Shown here in pieces: positions 1 to 8,893 of a stretch of DNA of 41,855 bases. Source of the DNA: Elusimicrobia bacterium CG03_land_8_20_14_0_80_50_18 (GTDB lineage Bacteria > CG03); assembly GCA_002780705.1 (NCBI GenBank), contig PEUP01000004.1, positions 1-41,855 of the forward strand. Direction: 5' to 3'. The position numbers and the translations under genes were made by a program. How positions within the stretch are numbered: position 1 is the stretch's first letter; every line of letters begins with the position of its first letter. Under the pieces are notes generated by a model, which saw only the letters and a list, made by a program, of their open reading frames with translations, did no database searches and was not told the DNA's origin.

Positions 1-1914
1 ATCCACGACGGGAAAAGTGTTGGCCAGCGTGATACCCGCTTTCTTGTTCGGATATTTATCAAACACCTCCTTGATCGCGCGCGCTATCGGAACGATTGAT
101 GTGACAGCACCCGTGAGCTTAAAGAGTTTTGGTATCTTGGGGTCGGATACTTCCATCACCCAGTCAATTATTTTGGCCGTGAGCGCGGCGTTCTGGGAAA
201 CAATATCGCCCTCGGTGCCGTCACCTCCCTGAGGACAGGAAAGGGAATACTCGATTCCCATGACCCCGGCGTTTTCAAGTTTCTTTGTGTTGGCCTGCCA
301 GCCCTTCTTGTCTTCCTTATCGTTCCCCGTGACGGGGCCGCCGGTAGATGCCATCGTCAGTCTGTCCGGAAATTCCTTAACTAATTTCTTAACTTCCCCG
401 CACACTCTTGAAAGCGAATGGCCGGAAACATTATCGCAGTTGCCGTAAGTCGTCTCGTTGAAAGTGTGCATATATTCGCCGGGTATGTGTATGTCGCCGC
501 CGTCAAAAGCGGTCTTCATCACTCCGCCCGCCCAGCCGGCCTCATAAGCTTTTTTCATTTGGTCATAGCCGTCCGAAGGCGGCGCGGCGGAAAGTAAAAA
601 GGGCGACCTTATTTTTCTTCCGAAAAAATCCGTTTCAAGGGAAACCGGAAGCGGGTTATGGCCGCCAAGCTCGACAAAACTTTTAACATCTTTCTTTATC
701 TTCGGGGCCGGTTTCCTTGAAAGATACGCGACAGCGGAAGCGGCGGCGTTTTTACCGGAAGCGGCGGCTTCAACAACGGTTGTCGGTCCGTTAGCGTAAT
801 CGCCGGCTGAAAAAATTCCTTTCGTTTGCTCAAAACGTTTTTCGGCGCGCGTGCCGATAGCCAGGATAACATTCTTTATGTCATTTCTTGACTGTTCCGT
901 TCCGGGGATAGTCTTAAGGTCTTTGAGAGAAAACTTTTTTCCCGCGACCAGATCCACTTTGACCGTTGTGAGTCCGGAAATTTTCCCGTTCTTCGCTTTT
1001 ATCGCCGTCACCGAGGTCCTGTTGGTCAGTTCAATACCGTTTTCAAGAAGCTCCTCTCTTTCCTTGGCGCTAAGCGGCATTTCGGAAAGCGTTTCAAGAA
1101 TGAACATCTCCACTTTTGAGGCTCCGTTTTTTTTCGCCGTCACCGCACAGTCAACCGCGGATGCCCCACCGCCTATTACGGCAACTTTGCCCGCGAACTT
1201 GTATTTTTTCGGATTGCTCAAATAGTCTACGACATTGACGGCCTTGTCCTGGTTTTCAATTCCCGGCATTATCGGAGCCCAGAGACCTGTGGCGGAAATA
1301 ACGGCATTGTATCCTTTTTTCAGAAGCGCGGCAGGATCCTTAACCGCCTGCCCCGTCCGGACCTCTATGTTACCCAGGGATTTCACAAAATCTATGTCTG
1401 TCCTGATTATTTTCCTGTCCAGCCTGAACTCCGGTATGAGATTACAGGCTCCGCCGGATTCTTTTCTTTTTTCAAAAACCGTGACCTGATAGCCGTTCTG
1501 CGACATGACAGCCGCCGCGGCAAGCCCGGCCGGGCCGGCGCCGACGACGGCAACTTTGCCGGATTTGACCGATGCCTTCGCAAAACCGGGAATACCTCCA
1601 AGCTCTTTTGCTTTCTGTATGATATACGCCTGCACTTCAGGTATTTTCACGGAGCCGTCGAAATCCTTGTGGGAGCACTTCGCCATGCAGTGCCTGTCGG
1701 GGCAGACCGTACCGCAGACTCCACCGAGGGGATTGTTCTTCATGATCAAAGACGCCGAGCGGAGAAAATCCTGAGGCTCTCCCCCTTTTGCCGCCATTAT
1801 AAAATCAAAAGGCGAACAATTTGCCGGGCAAGCGGCTTCGCAGGGCCTTGCCTCACAATATTCGCACTTTGTCAGTTCCGCCTTGAACTGCATCTCAGTC
1901 ATCGTCCGTTTCAT
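1..1914 (-). CDS. Dihydropyrimidine dehydrogenase-like fused iron-sulfur flavoprotein (3' end outside window)
   Basis: 638 residues are visible and the gene runs off the left edge. The domain order matches dihydropyrimidine dehydrogenase (PreT fused to PreA): an N-terminal Fe-S module with cysteines at 17, 20, 25, 29 and 33 and a second group near CGTVCPDRHCMAKC; a GltD-like FAD site (VGAGPAG) near residue 120; an NADPH site (IGGGASAVD) near 250; then a dihydroorotate-dehydrogenase-type FMN barrel. Such enzymes pass electrons from NAD(P)H through FAD and Fe-S clusters to FMN, where a pyrimidine-like substrate is reduced. In the barrel, the loop after LSCPQGGDG (bases 180-240) reads DIVSQN where DPD carries its catalytic cysteine, so the substrate may differ. 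AGGAGG at 1921-1926, six bases before the ATG, supports the start. The fold is confident; the substrate is not. Confidence 0.85.
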   Translation of the reverse strand, partial: MKRTMTEMQFKAELTKCEYCEARPCEAACPANCSPFDFIMAAKGGEPQDFLRSASLIMKNNPLGGVCGTVCPDRHCMAKCSHKDFDGSVKIPEVQAYIIQKAKELGGIPGFAKASVKSGKVAVVGAGPAGLAAAAVMSQNGYQVTVFEKRKESGGACNLIPEFRLDRKIIRTDIDFVKSLGNIEVRTGQAVKDPAALLKKGYNAVISATGLWAPIMPGIENQDKAVNVVDYLSNPKKYKFAGKVAVIGGGASAVDCAVTAKKNGASKVEMFILETLSEMPLSAKEREELLENGIELTNRTSVTAIKAKNGKISGLTTVKVDLVAGKKFSLKDLKTIPGTEQSRNDIKNVILAIGTRAEKRFEQTKGIFSAGDYANGPTTVVEAAASGKNAAASAVAYLSRKPAPKIKKDVKSFVELGGHNPLPVSLETDFFGRKIRSPFLLSAAPPSDGYDQMKKAYEAGWAGGVMKTAFDGGDIHIPGEYMHTFNETTYGNCDNVSGHSLSRVCGEVKKLVKEFPDRLTMASTGGPVTGNDKEDKKGWQANTKKLENAGVMGIEYSLSCPQGGDGTEGDIVSQNAALTAKIIDWVMEVSDPKIPKLFKLTGAVTSIVPIARAIKEVFDKYPNKKAGITLANTFPVVD

Positions 1915-1947
1915 TAATATCCTCCTAAACAACATTCCAAAAATCTA

Positions 1948-1976
1948 ATTATCAGGCAACGCTTCCGGTTTTTCAA
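1948..1976 (-). promoter_or_regulatory. Candidate sigma-70 promoter for the DPD-like gene
   Basis: On the minus strand, TTGAAA (1976-1971) is followed after 17 bases by GATAAT (1953-1948), about 35 bases upstream of the ATG at 1914. The -35 box falls inside the outer arm of the inverted repeat at 1963-2051, so the repeat may supply part of the promoter. Motif evidence only. Confidence 0.4.
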
Positions 1977-2051
1977 CCTTGCGCTTAAGATCCCTCACTA
2001 TCGTTCGGGATGACTGAGGCGAGGGATTCGGAATGACAGTGAAAACCGGAA
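1963..2051. repeat. Nested inverted repeat, REP/MITE-like
   Basis: Outer arms at 1963-1975 and 2040-2051 are inverted copies with one extra T in the left arm. Inner arms ATCCCTC (1990-1996) and GAGGGAT (2021-2027) form a second stem. The middle also holds GGGATGAC and GGAATGAC as imperfect direct copies. Text of this kind is common as dispersed intergenic repeats in candidate-phylum genomes. It occupies most of the gap between the HEAT gene and the DPD-like gene, and no coding potential is seen in it. Confidence 0.55.
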
Positions 2052-2088
2052 CCGTCCCCGTTTTCCCCGTTTTACGGTCGCTGTTTCC

Positions 2089-3027
2089 TTACTTTTTCTC
2101 AGACTCTGGCTTCGGCAGCCTGATTCCCAGATAGGACGCCGTGGCTTCCGCGTCTCTTTGCAAGCCCCTATTTGAGCTCTTTGACGCCTCAATAACTATG
2201 TTTTCAATCTCTTTTGTTTTCTGTTTCATCAGACCGAGAGCGCGGATGCCGTTTCTTTTTGTTTCTATGTTTTCCGATTTAGCGGCGTCCAGAGCCATGC
2301 CGAAACCTTTGTCACTGCCCAATTGAGCGAGAGAATACACAAGCGCATACTGAACATTCGGAGATTTTTCCTTTTCCAGCAAATTCTCAAGAGTTTTAAC
2401 GGCTTCGGGATTTCCTATCTCGCCCAGGGCTTTTATGGCCGCCAGACGCAATGATTCGTCCTTGCTCTTGGAAGCAAGCTTCAGAAGCGGCTTGGCCGCT
2501 TCCGAATAGCGCATTCTGCCGAGAGACTGTGCGGCGACGGAGCTTAACCGCGGATTTTTGTCCTCAAGCGCTTCCATGAGCGCGGGCGCGGCCTCATGAG
2601 AGCCTATCACCCCGAGAACATTGATAGCCGACAGACGCAAGCCGAGATCCGTTTCTTTTTTCAAATATTCAGCGAGGGGCTGAACAGAATTTTTATCTCT
2701 TATGTATCCGAAAGCCACGATGACCCCCGCGCGGACATTCCGGTTTTCATCACCCAGCGCCTTTACAAGAGAAGGCACACCTTCCCTGCTGCGCATATTT
2801 CCAAGCGCTTCAGCCGCCATCGCGCGCACGCCGAAATCAGCGTCATTTTCAAGAGCTTCGCATAAAATTTTCACGGCGGAGGGCTGTCTCATCCTGCCTA
2901 TGTCCCTGACGGCTTCACGCCGCACGGCGGGCGATGTGCTTTTCATAAGATGAAATTTGCTTTCCGGCGTCCCGCTTTGAGCAAAAATCAGTCCACTACA
3001 CAAAACAAGCGCGATAATTATTTTCAT
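2089..3027 (-). CDS. Exported HEAT-repeat protein
   Basis: 312 residues with an N-terminal signal peptide (MKIIIALVLCSGLIFAQSG) and then about eight HEAT/PBS-lyase-type repeats. Each repeat is about 31 residues with the pattern (A/S)(V/A)xxLxxAL(x)D(x)(x)xxVRxxAxxALGxIG. The protein is therefore a predicted periplasmic alpha-solenoid used for protein binding; no catalytic motif is seen. The ATG overlaps the stop of the preceding HEAT gene as ATGA, and a GGAGG lies about six bases upstream. Two solenoid proteins in tandem suggest duplication and joint action. The partner is unknown. Confidence 0.85.
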   Translation of the reverse strand: MKIIIALVLCSGLIFAQSGTPESKFHLMKSTSPAVRREAVRDIGRMRQPSAVKILCEALENDADFGVRAMAAEALGNMRSREGVPSLVKALGDENRNVRAGVIVAFGYIRDKNSVQPLAEYLKKETDLGLRLSAINVLGVIGSHEAAPALMEALEDKNPRLSSVAAQSLGRMRYSEAAKPLLKLASKSKDESLRLAAIKALGEIGNPEAVKTLENLLEKEKSPNVQYALVYSLAQLGSDKGFGMALDAAKSENIETKRNGIRALGLMKQKTKEIENIVIEASKSSNRGLQRDAEATASYLGIRLPKPESEKK

Positions 3028-4040
3028 TCTTCCCTCCTGTTATGCCTCTCGGCAAAACTTCTCACCTCTGCGTCCGTATCATTCAAAAGACTCCTGAACA
3101 GCTCACGGCTTTCTTCATCGTCATAATACAGCAGCACTTTCGCCGCTGCCAGGCGAATGGCGGCATCTTTACTGTTCAATGACGGCAACACGATTTTTTT
3201 ACCGGAATCGTCCGAATCTCTCGCAAGCAGAAAAGCCGCCTCAAGCGCCATCAGCGTATCCTTTTCACCCAGATACTCTTTTAGTATGGCGGCGCTCTCA
3301 AGAGGGCGGATTTTAATCATCGCCCTGAGCGCTGTTTTGCGGGCATCGGCCGATTGATCTTTTGACGCCATCCTCTGCAAATGCTTGAAGTATTCTTCCA
3401 GCCGCATATCTCCCGCGAACTCCGCGGCGGAGATCCTGATAATCTCGCCCTTGTGTTTCAAAAGTTTATCCACCTTCTCAGCGGCGCCGGTCAACTGCAG
3501 ATTCGCGGCCGCGCGGAGCGCCTCTTTTACGACGATAAAACTGGAATCATCCAGCATGGCCAGCACTTCTCCACCCGCGATGGCCGGAGGAAACGCGCCG
3601 AGTACACGCACCGCGTCAGCTCTTATAACAGCGGCGCTGTCGCTCAGAGCGTTTTTCAGGATATCCAGAGCTATGCTCGTCAGGTTTATTTTCTGCTGTG
3701 CGGTGGCATCTTCCGCGAGTTCATCGCTGAAGGCGGCGGTAGAAACTCTCAGCTCCGGAGCGATAACAATATCGGTCTCATCAAAAAAAGCGCTGAACTG
3801 GGCGATGCCTGATACGGCCAGGCGCCGCACAAGAAGATCATTATCCGTCGCGGCCACAGCTAAAAGGTTAATGGCCGTCACCGGAGAAAGTGTAGAATGT
3901 ATCACGGAATACACCGCGCGGCGGCGGACAAGGGGCGTTTCGGAAACGATGTCTTTTCTCAAATCGTTCGCGAGGGACGCATACAGGGTCCCCGTGAGGC
4001 AGAGCGCGGATAAAACCAGAATTCTATTCATTTTCATCAT
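3024..4040 (-). CDS. Exported HEAT-repeat protein, longer paralogue
   Basis: About 338 residues from the ATG at 4040. An ATG at 4031 (MNRILVLSALCLTGTLYAS) is equally possible and gives a clean signal peptide. The frame extends to a TTG at 4076, but that start would overlap the end of recG and lacks a signal-like beginning. The body holds several HEAT-like repeats (for example VRRRAVYSVIHS, VIRADAVRVLGAFP, AAIRLAAAKVLLYYDDEE). The gene lies 19 bases downstream of the recG stop and overlaps the next HEAT gene by four bases. It is probably co-transcribed with both. Function beyond a protein-binding scaffold is unknown. Confidence 0.8.
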   Translation of the reverse strand: MMKMNRILVLSALCLTGTLYASLANDLRKDIVSETPLVRRRAVYSVIHSTLSPVTAINLLAVAATDNDLLVRRLAVSGIAQFSAFFDETDIVIAPELRVSTAAFSDELAEDATAQQKINLTSIALDILKNALSDSAAVIRADAVRVLGAFPPAIAGGEVLAMLDDSSFIVVKEALRAAANLQLTGAAEKVDKLLKHKGEIIRISAAEFAGDMRLEEYFKHLQRMASKDQSADARKTALRAMIKIRPLESAAILKEYLGEKDTLMALEAAFLLARDSDDSGKKIVLPSLNSKDAAIRLAAAKVLLYYDDEESRELFRSLLNDTDAEVRSFAERHNRREE

Positions 4041-4059
4041 AATCTTAATGATATTACTT

Positions 4060-6156
4060 TTACGAGACCTTGGCAAGATTAAATCCTTCCGCGAAACGCG
4101 CCATTATCCTCGTTTTCAGCTCCCTGTCACGCTTCAAAACCGGGTCTTTTTCTATGATAGTAAATGCCTCCTTGCGCGCCTCGTCAAGGATGGCAATGTC
4201 TGACAGCTCCGGGAATTGTTCCTCAAGCGCCTTGTTGTAATTAAAACTGATATCCATCATTCCGTGCTGCGCCGTGCCGAAGTACTGTCCGCCGCCGCGA
4301 AGTTCAAGATCTTTTTCCGCTAGCTCAAAACCGTCAGAGCATCTCAAAAAACACGAAATACGCTCAATGGCCAAAGTGTCAGCGGCGGAGAATGTCACAA
4401 AGCAATAGGATTTCTCACCGCCCCGCCCTATTCTTCCCCGGAGCTGGTGCAGTGTGCTCAAGCCGTACATGTGAGCGTTTTCAATGAGCATAAATGTCGC
4501 TCGGGGAATATCCACGCCCACCTCGATGACGGTCGTGGAAACGAGAATATCGCTTTTGCCGCTTGCGAACTTCTCCATCGCGGCGCTCTTCGCCGAGGGG
4601 GACATGCGGCCGTGGAGGAGCGTCAGCCTGTGATCCGGAAATACCTCTTCCGAAAGATATTTGTGCGCGGCTATGGCTGAATCCTCCTCCTGCGCCTCTT
4701 CTATGGCTGGATAGACAACAAAAGCCTGAAAACCCTTATCCAACTGTTTTCTAATCAGGCCGTAGGCCTCCTCCGAACTGCCCTGAAGGGTCTCCACTTT
4801 TTTCCTTCCAGGCGGCAATTCGCGTATCTCGCTCCTGTCCAAATCCCCGAATAAGGCCAGCGACAAAGCCCTCGGTATGGGGGTTGCCGTCAGCACAAGA
4901 ATGTCCGGAGACGCCCCTTTGGCGGAAAGCGCGGCCTTCTGAAGAACGCCGAAACGCTGCTGCTCGTCTATCACGATCAGAGAAAGCTTTTGAAATTTAA
5001 CATGCTCCTGGAAAAGCGCGTGCGTTCCTATAACGACATCCGCCTTACCCGCGGCTATCTCTCCCAGAGCCCGGGCCCTGTCTTCTTTTTTCATGCCTCC
5101 GGTCAAAAGAACGGTTTTGATGCGGATGCTTTCCATAAGAGAGGATAGCGTCCTGAAATGCTGTTCGGCCAGAGGAAGTGTGGGAGCGAGTATCGCCGTC
5201 TGATATCCGTTCTCTTTCGCGAGCACCGCCGAGGCCGCGGCCACCACGGTTTTACCGCTTCCAACATCGCCCTGTATGAGACGATTCATCGGATAGGGTG
5301 AGAGCATGTCTCTGAAAATATCATTGATTGCCTTTTTCTGGCCTGAGGTAAAATCAAAAGGGAGTGTTTCCTTCCATGGCGTCAGCAAGTTTTTCTTCAA
5401 ATTATACCTGAGCGCTTTTTCCGTCCTTTTAATCCGCGCGCGATTATAGGCCACAGCGCAGACGAAAACAAAAAATTCCTCAAACTTAATCCTTCTGTAG
5501 GCATCCTTCAGCGCCTCCGGAGTGGGCGGGAAATGAGCGTTTCTGAACGCATCGCCGCGGGCGGGAAAAGACAGTCGTTTTCTTGTGCCGGGGGGAATAA
5601 ATTCCTCTACGGCCTGAGCGTATTTCTCAAGAGCGTTCCACATCCAGCGCCTGAAACGCTTAACGCTGATGCCTTTTGTCAGACGGTAAACAGGCACCCG
5701 GCGGAAAAATGAAAGGCTGGCCTCTCCGGGTTTTAGCACCTCAAAATCAAAATTATTCATTGTCAAACCTTCCGCGAGGAGTTCCACTTTTCCGTAGACG
5801 GCTACCTCCTGTCCTATTTCAATGACGGCAAGGATATATTTCACCCTGTTGTGAAAAGCGAGAAGACGTATGTCCCCCGTGCCGGCTCTGTCTTTTAGAG
5901 TTATCTCAACAATGCGGGAGCGCCGCCGCGGTGATTTCCCGCCGCTTATTTTTTTGACAGTGCCGACAACGAAAAAACTCTCATCCGAAGGAAGAAGAGC
6001 GGCCAGCTCGCGCGCAGAAACAGGATTTATCCTGTCTTCCATCCTGAAAGGCAGATAAGAGAACATGTCCTCGACCGTGCGTATGCCGAGTTTCTCCAGA
6101 AGAGAAGCGTTGCCGGGGCCCACGCCTTTGATATACCTCACATCGGTTTTGTCCAT
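4060..6156 (-). CDS. recG: ATP-dependent DNA helicase RecG
   Basis: 698 residues, the usual length. RecG remodels stalled replication forks and Holliday junctions. The N-terminal wedge/OB region starts with a helix-hairpin-helix-like segment (IKGVGPGNASLLEKLGI) and continues through DIRLLAFHNRVKYI. The helicase motifs are clear: Walker A GDVGSGKT near residue 296, motif II DEQQRFG (usually DEQHRFG), motif III TATPIPR, and VIEVGVDIPRA then QLRGRIGRG (motifs V and VI). The C-terminal DLELRGGGQYFGTAQHG segment is the RecG TRG region. AGGG lies seven bases before the ATG. It heads a probable operon with two HEAT-repeat genes. Confidence 0.97.
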   Translation of the reverse strand: MDKTDVRYIKGVGPGNASLLEKLGIRTVEDMFSYLPFRMEDRINPVSARELAALLPSDESFFVVGTVKKISGGKSPRRRSRIVEITLKDRAGTGDIRLLAFHNRVKYILAVIEIGQEVAVYGKVELLAEGLTMNNFDFEVLKPGEASLSFFRRVPVYRLTKGISVKRFRRWMWNALEKYAQAVEEFIPPGTRKRLSFPARGDAFRNAHFPPTPEALKDAYRRIKFEEFFVFVCAVAYNRARIKRTEKALRYNLKKNLLTPWKETLPFDFTSGQKKAINDIFRDMLSPYPMNRLIQGDVGSGKTVVAAASAVLAKENGYQTAILAPTLPLAEQHFRTLSSLMESIRIKTVLLTGGMKKEDRARALGEIAAGKADVVIGTHALFQEHVKFQKLSLIVIDEQQRFGVLQKAALSAKGASPDILVLTATPIPRALSLALFGDLDRSEIRELPPGRKKVETLQGSSEEAYGLIRKQLDKGFQAFVVYPAIEEAQEEDSAIAAHKYLSEEVFPDHRLTLLHGRMSPSAKSAAMEKFASGKSDILVSTTVIEVGVDIPRATFMLIENAHMYGLSTLHQLRGRIGRGGEKSYCFVTFSAADTLAIERISCFLRCSDGFELAEKDLELRGGGQYFGTAQHGMMDISFNYNKALEEQFPELSDIAILDEARKEAFTIIEKDPVLKRDRELKTRIMARFAEGFNLAKVS

Positions 6157-6271
6157 AAATATCCCTGATATCCTTTCAATAAATTACGCCTGAACGCTTG
6201 CGCAATTTTAGAAAATTTTATAGCATTCTCCAAAGATAGTAACGGGGCCGTCCCCTCTTGGAGGAAAAATT

Positions 6272-6454
6272 ATGTCAAAAATATGCAGCGTGTGCGGGAA
6301 AAAGGCCATGGCGGGAAACAACCGCAGTAAGTCCAACCGCGCGACAAGAAGGACATGGGGTGTCAACCTTCAGAAAATCCGTTTTGAATACAAAGACAAG
6401 ACTCAATCAGGTTATGTGTGCGTCTCCTGTTTCAAAAACGTGCGCAAGGTATAG
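6272..6454 (+). CDS. rpmB: 50S ribosomal protein L28
   Basis: 60 residues with the L28 pattern: KICSVCGKKAMAGN at the start, SNRATRRTWGVNLQK in the middle and GYVCVSCFKNVRKV at the end. Four cysteines (5, 8, 50, 53) make this a zinc-binding form. A GGAGG sits eight bases before the ATG. The 115-base gap from recG must hold divergent start signals; a TTGCGC/TATAGC pair at 6198-6224 has only a 15-base spacer and is not a convincing promoter. Only four bases separate its stop from the stop of the convergent relA/spoT gene. Confidence 0.97.
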   Translation: MSKICSVCGKKAMAGNNRSKSNRATRRTWGVNLQKIRFEYKDKTQSGYVCVSCFKNVRKV

Positions 6455-6458
6455 TCTT

Positions 6459-7871
6459 TCAATTCCCGCCTCTTAACCTGCGGCGGATCTTGTATCTTGC
6501 CGAAGGATTCTTCGCGATTTTAAGCCAGTCTCTTGACGGGCGCGCCCGTTTGGCGGTCAGAATCTCAACGCGGTCGCCACTTTTGAGCGCGTAATCCATA
6601 GGCTGCATAACCCCGTTCACCAGACAGCCCCTGAAATGATCGCCGATGTCGCTGTGCACGGCATAGGCGAAATCCAGCGCGGTGGCCCCGTTGATGAGTC
6701 TTTTCACATCGCCCTTCGGGGTGAGAACAAATATCTCGTCATAGCTCAACTCTGTTTTGAGGTTGTGTATAAATTCCTCCCGCGAGAGATTGTCCATCTG
6801 CCATTCATAGAAGGAATCCAGCCAGTTCCTCAGGCCCGAAGCGGCGCGGGCGGACATGTCCTTGTATCTCCAGTGCGAGGCGATACCGTATTCGCTGGTT
6901 CTGTGCATTTCTTCCGTCCTGATCTGAAATTCAATGATTTCGCCGCCGACATCGCAGGTCGTGTGGATTGACTGATACATATTCAATTTGGGATAGAATA
7001 TGTAATCCGTAAAAGAGCCTTCCACCGGCACATACATCTTGTGCAGCAGAGCGAGCGCTTTGTAACAATCCGCTTTGCTCTCCGTGATAACGCGCGCGGC
7101 GACAATATCCTCAAGCTCGTCTATGCTCTTACTTTGTTTCTGCATTTTTCTGTAAATACTCAGCGGGCTTTTCACCCGCGCCTGGATAATGACATCCGTA
7201 ACCCCGCTTGCGTGAAACTGCCGGGATAAATCTTTCTCCACATTTTTGATCGCCTGACTGGCGCGGGGATGAAGAAAGCGCAGCCGTTCCTGTATTTTTT
7301 TGTATTCGCCCTCATGCATCGCGCAAAAAGCTCTGTCCTCAAGCTCGGCCTTCACGATATTCATACCCAGGCGGTGTGCCAGAGGCGCATATATCTCCAG
7401 AACCCCCTTAGCAAAACGCTCACGGTGCGCCGGTTCAAGAAATTCCGCCGTGCGCATGTTGTCAAGTTTATCGGCGAGCCTTATAATGATGACCCGCACA
7501 TCTTTGCCCATAGCGAGTACGAGCTGTCTGAGGTTCTCAGTGTCCTTGGAAAAAGAGGGCAGCTTCTTGATTTTTGTGAGGGCCGCCACAATTGAAGATA
7601 CCTCATCGCCGAACTCGGATTTGATCTCTTCCGCGCTGACCTCAGTGTCCTCCACAAGATCGTGCAGGAGCCCGGCAATCAGCGCCGTATCATCCATTTT
7701 CCACTTGCCGAGTTCCAGCGCCACGCGGTAGGGATGCAGTATATAAGGAGAACCGTCGAGCCTCAGCTGGCCGCTGTGATGTTTCTCCGCCCAGTCAAAA
7801 GCGAGCTGGACAAAATCTTTATCTTCCGAAACAGCAAGCAGTTTTTCAAGCTCTATTTTTTTTGCCAGCAT
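6459..7871 (-). CDS. Bifunctional (p)ppGpp synthetase/hydrolase, short RelA/SpoT form
   Basis: 470 residues, against about 700-750 for long Rel enzymes. Residues 20-160 form the HD hydrolase domain with H46, the H70-D71 pair, E74-D75 and the ADKLDNMRT motif, so hydrolysis looks intact. The synthetase domain follows (SIYRKM, DIVAARVI, YQSIHTT, IEFQIRT) with the catalytic glutamate in place. A TGS domain ends the protein (IFVLTPKGDVKRLINGATALDFAYAVHS). The zinc-finger/helical and ACT regulatory domains are absent, and the protein ends soon after TGS, so ribosome-linked control may differ. It makes and breaks the stringent-response alarmone in the cytosol. The ATG at 7871 lacks a good ribosome site. 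Confidence 0.93.
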   Translation of the reverse strand: MLAKKIELEKLLAVSEDKDFVQLAFDWAEKHHSGQLRLDGSPYILHPYRVALELGKWKMDDTALIAGLLHDLVEDTEVSAEEIKSEFGDEVSSIVAALTKIKKLPSFSKDTENLRQLVLAMGKDVRVIIIRLADKLDNMRTAEFLEPAHRERFAKGVLEIYAPLAHRLGMNIVKAELEDRAFCAMHEGEYKKIQERLRFLHPRASQAIKNVEKDLSRQFHASGVTDVIIQARVKSPLSIYRKMQKQSKSIDELEDIVAARVITESKADCYKALALLHKMYVPVEGSFTDYIFYPKLNMYQSIHTTCDVGGEIIEFQIRTEEMHRTSEYGIASHWRYKDMSARAASGLRNWLDSFYEWQMDNLSREEFIHNLKTELSYDEIFVLTPKGDVKRLINGATALDFAYAVHSDIGDHFRGCLVNGVMQPMDYALKSGDRVEILTAKRARPSRDWLKIAKNPSARYKIRRRLRGGN

Positions 7872-7898
7872 TTTATGCCCGGAAAAAAGGTGAGTGCT

Positions 7899-8888
7899 TT
7901 AGAACGGTGAATTGACCGAAAAGGAGAAAGTTTCCAGATATTTATCATAGGAAGACAGAACGGGATATTCTTTCTGCCAGGATATGTCAACATTCACCCT
8001 GTCCTGATACCAGCCTATGCCGGCTGAGTAGCCTGTCTTATGATTGTCATTGAGATCTTCACCGAATATTCCGCCCCGCAGAAAAATAATATCAGCTATG
8101 CTCTGTTCCAGCCCGGTGTGATATATTTTTATATTTTTTTTACCGTCCGCCCGCGCCTTGCTGTATTTACGCAACTCCACCTCGGATGAGACGGTCAAGA
8201 GCCGGCTCAATTGAACCATCGCCCCTGAGCGCCGGATCACGGGCGGATCGCCCGAATCAAAGCCGCTCCATGGTATGGATGACGGAGAATTGAACAGCGA
8301 CGCGGCAAAAGTGATATTCGGATGAGCCCTGTAAGTGACACCCCAGTCAATGCCGTAGCCGTTGGCGTCTGATATCCTGGCCGCGCCGCAGGAAGTCACG
8401 CCCATAAATCCGGAAAAATAATTAATGTTCATTCCGAAATTCACAGCGGGACTGACATTGTTGGAAAAAGACATGCTGAACTTGTTGACTTTCACTTCAA
8501 CGGATGAACCCGCCGTGCCGGTTGATACAATATTGGAAAGCGGCTGCCAGGCCACAGCCATGCCGCCGCCCATGAAACCCAAAAAGGTGAGAGCCCTGCC
8601 GCCGAGAATGTCATACTGATCGGCCAGTTCCTTCGGAGACTGGCGCACATTGAATGAGATAAGGCTCATGTTGGTGCCGCCGTAGAGGCCCGCCGGATTG
8701 AAATACACGGCCGAGGCGTCCCGCGCCGAACAAAGGCCGGCGCCGCCCATGGCAACGCTTCTCACCCCGGGATTATAGCCGTCATAAGCGTTATATGGGA
8801 ACAAATCCGGAAGCGCCGCGGACCATGCAAAAGAAGCGGCAAATAGAACAAACGCGAAAAGCCGGAACAAAAAACCCTGTTTAGCCAT
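7899..8888 (-). CDS. PorV/PorQ-like outer-membrane beta-barrel protein
   Basis: About 329 residues from the ATG at 8888; a TTG at 8897 overlapping the crp stop is an alternative start. A signal peptide (FLFRLFAFVLFAASFAWSAA) precedes the hallmark NPGVRSVAMGGAGLCSARDASAVYFNPAGLYG. That glycine-rich PNPAGL motif is seen in PorV/UPF0164 and FadL-like barrels. The remainder alternates short amphipathic strands and ends in an aromatic residue (FSFSVNSPF), a typical beta-barrel assembly signal. It probably sits in the outer membrane as a porin-like or secretion-linked barrel. The cargo is unknown. It follows the crp-family gene almost without a gap, so the regulator may be co-transcribed with it. 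Confidence 0.8.
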   Translation of the reverse strand: MAKQGFLFRLFAFVLFAASFAWSAALPDLFPYNAYDGYNPGVRSVAMGGAGLCSARDASAVYFNPAGLYGGTNMSLISFNVRQSPKELADQYDILGGRALTFLGFMGGGMAVAWQPLSNIVSTGTAGSSVEVKVNKFSMSFSNNVSPAVNFGMNINYFSGFMGVTSCGAARISDANGYGIDWGVTYRAHPNITFAASLFNSPSSIPWSGFDSGDPPVIRRSGAMVQLSRLLTVSSEVELRKYSKARADGKKNIKIYHTGLEQSIADIIFLRGGIFGEDLNDNHKTGYSAGIGWYQDRVNVDISWQKEYPVLSSYDKYLETFSFSVNSPF

Positions 8889-8893
8889 TTGAT

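Noticed and set aside
3385..4203. 272-codon plus-strand frame opposite the HEAT genes and recG end
   Set aside because: It is antisense to two well-supported genes, and its composition (S, A, R-rich) is that of a mirror frame. No ribosome site.
6198..6224. Promoter for rpmB
   Set aside because: TTGCGC and TATAGC are separated by 15 bases, too short, and both boxes are imperfect.
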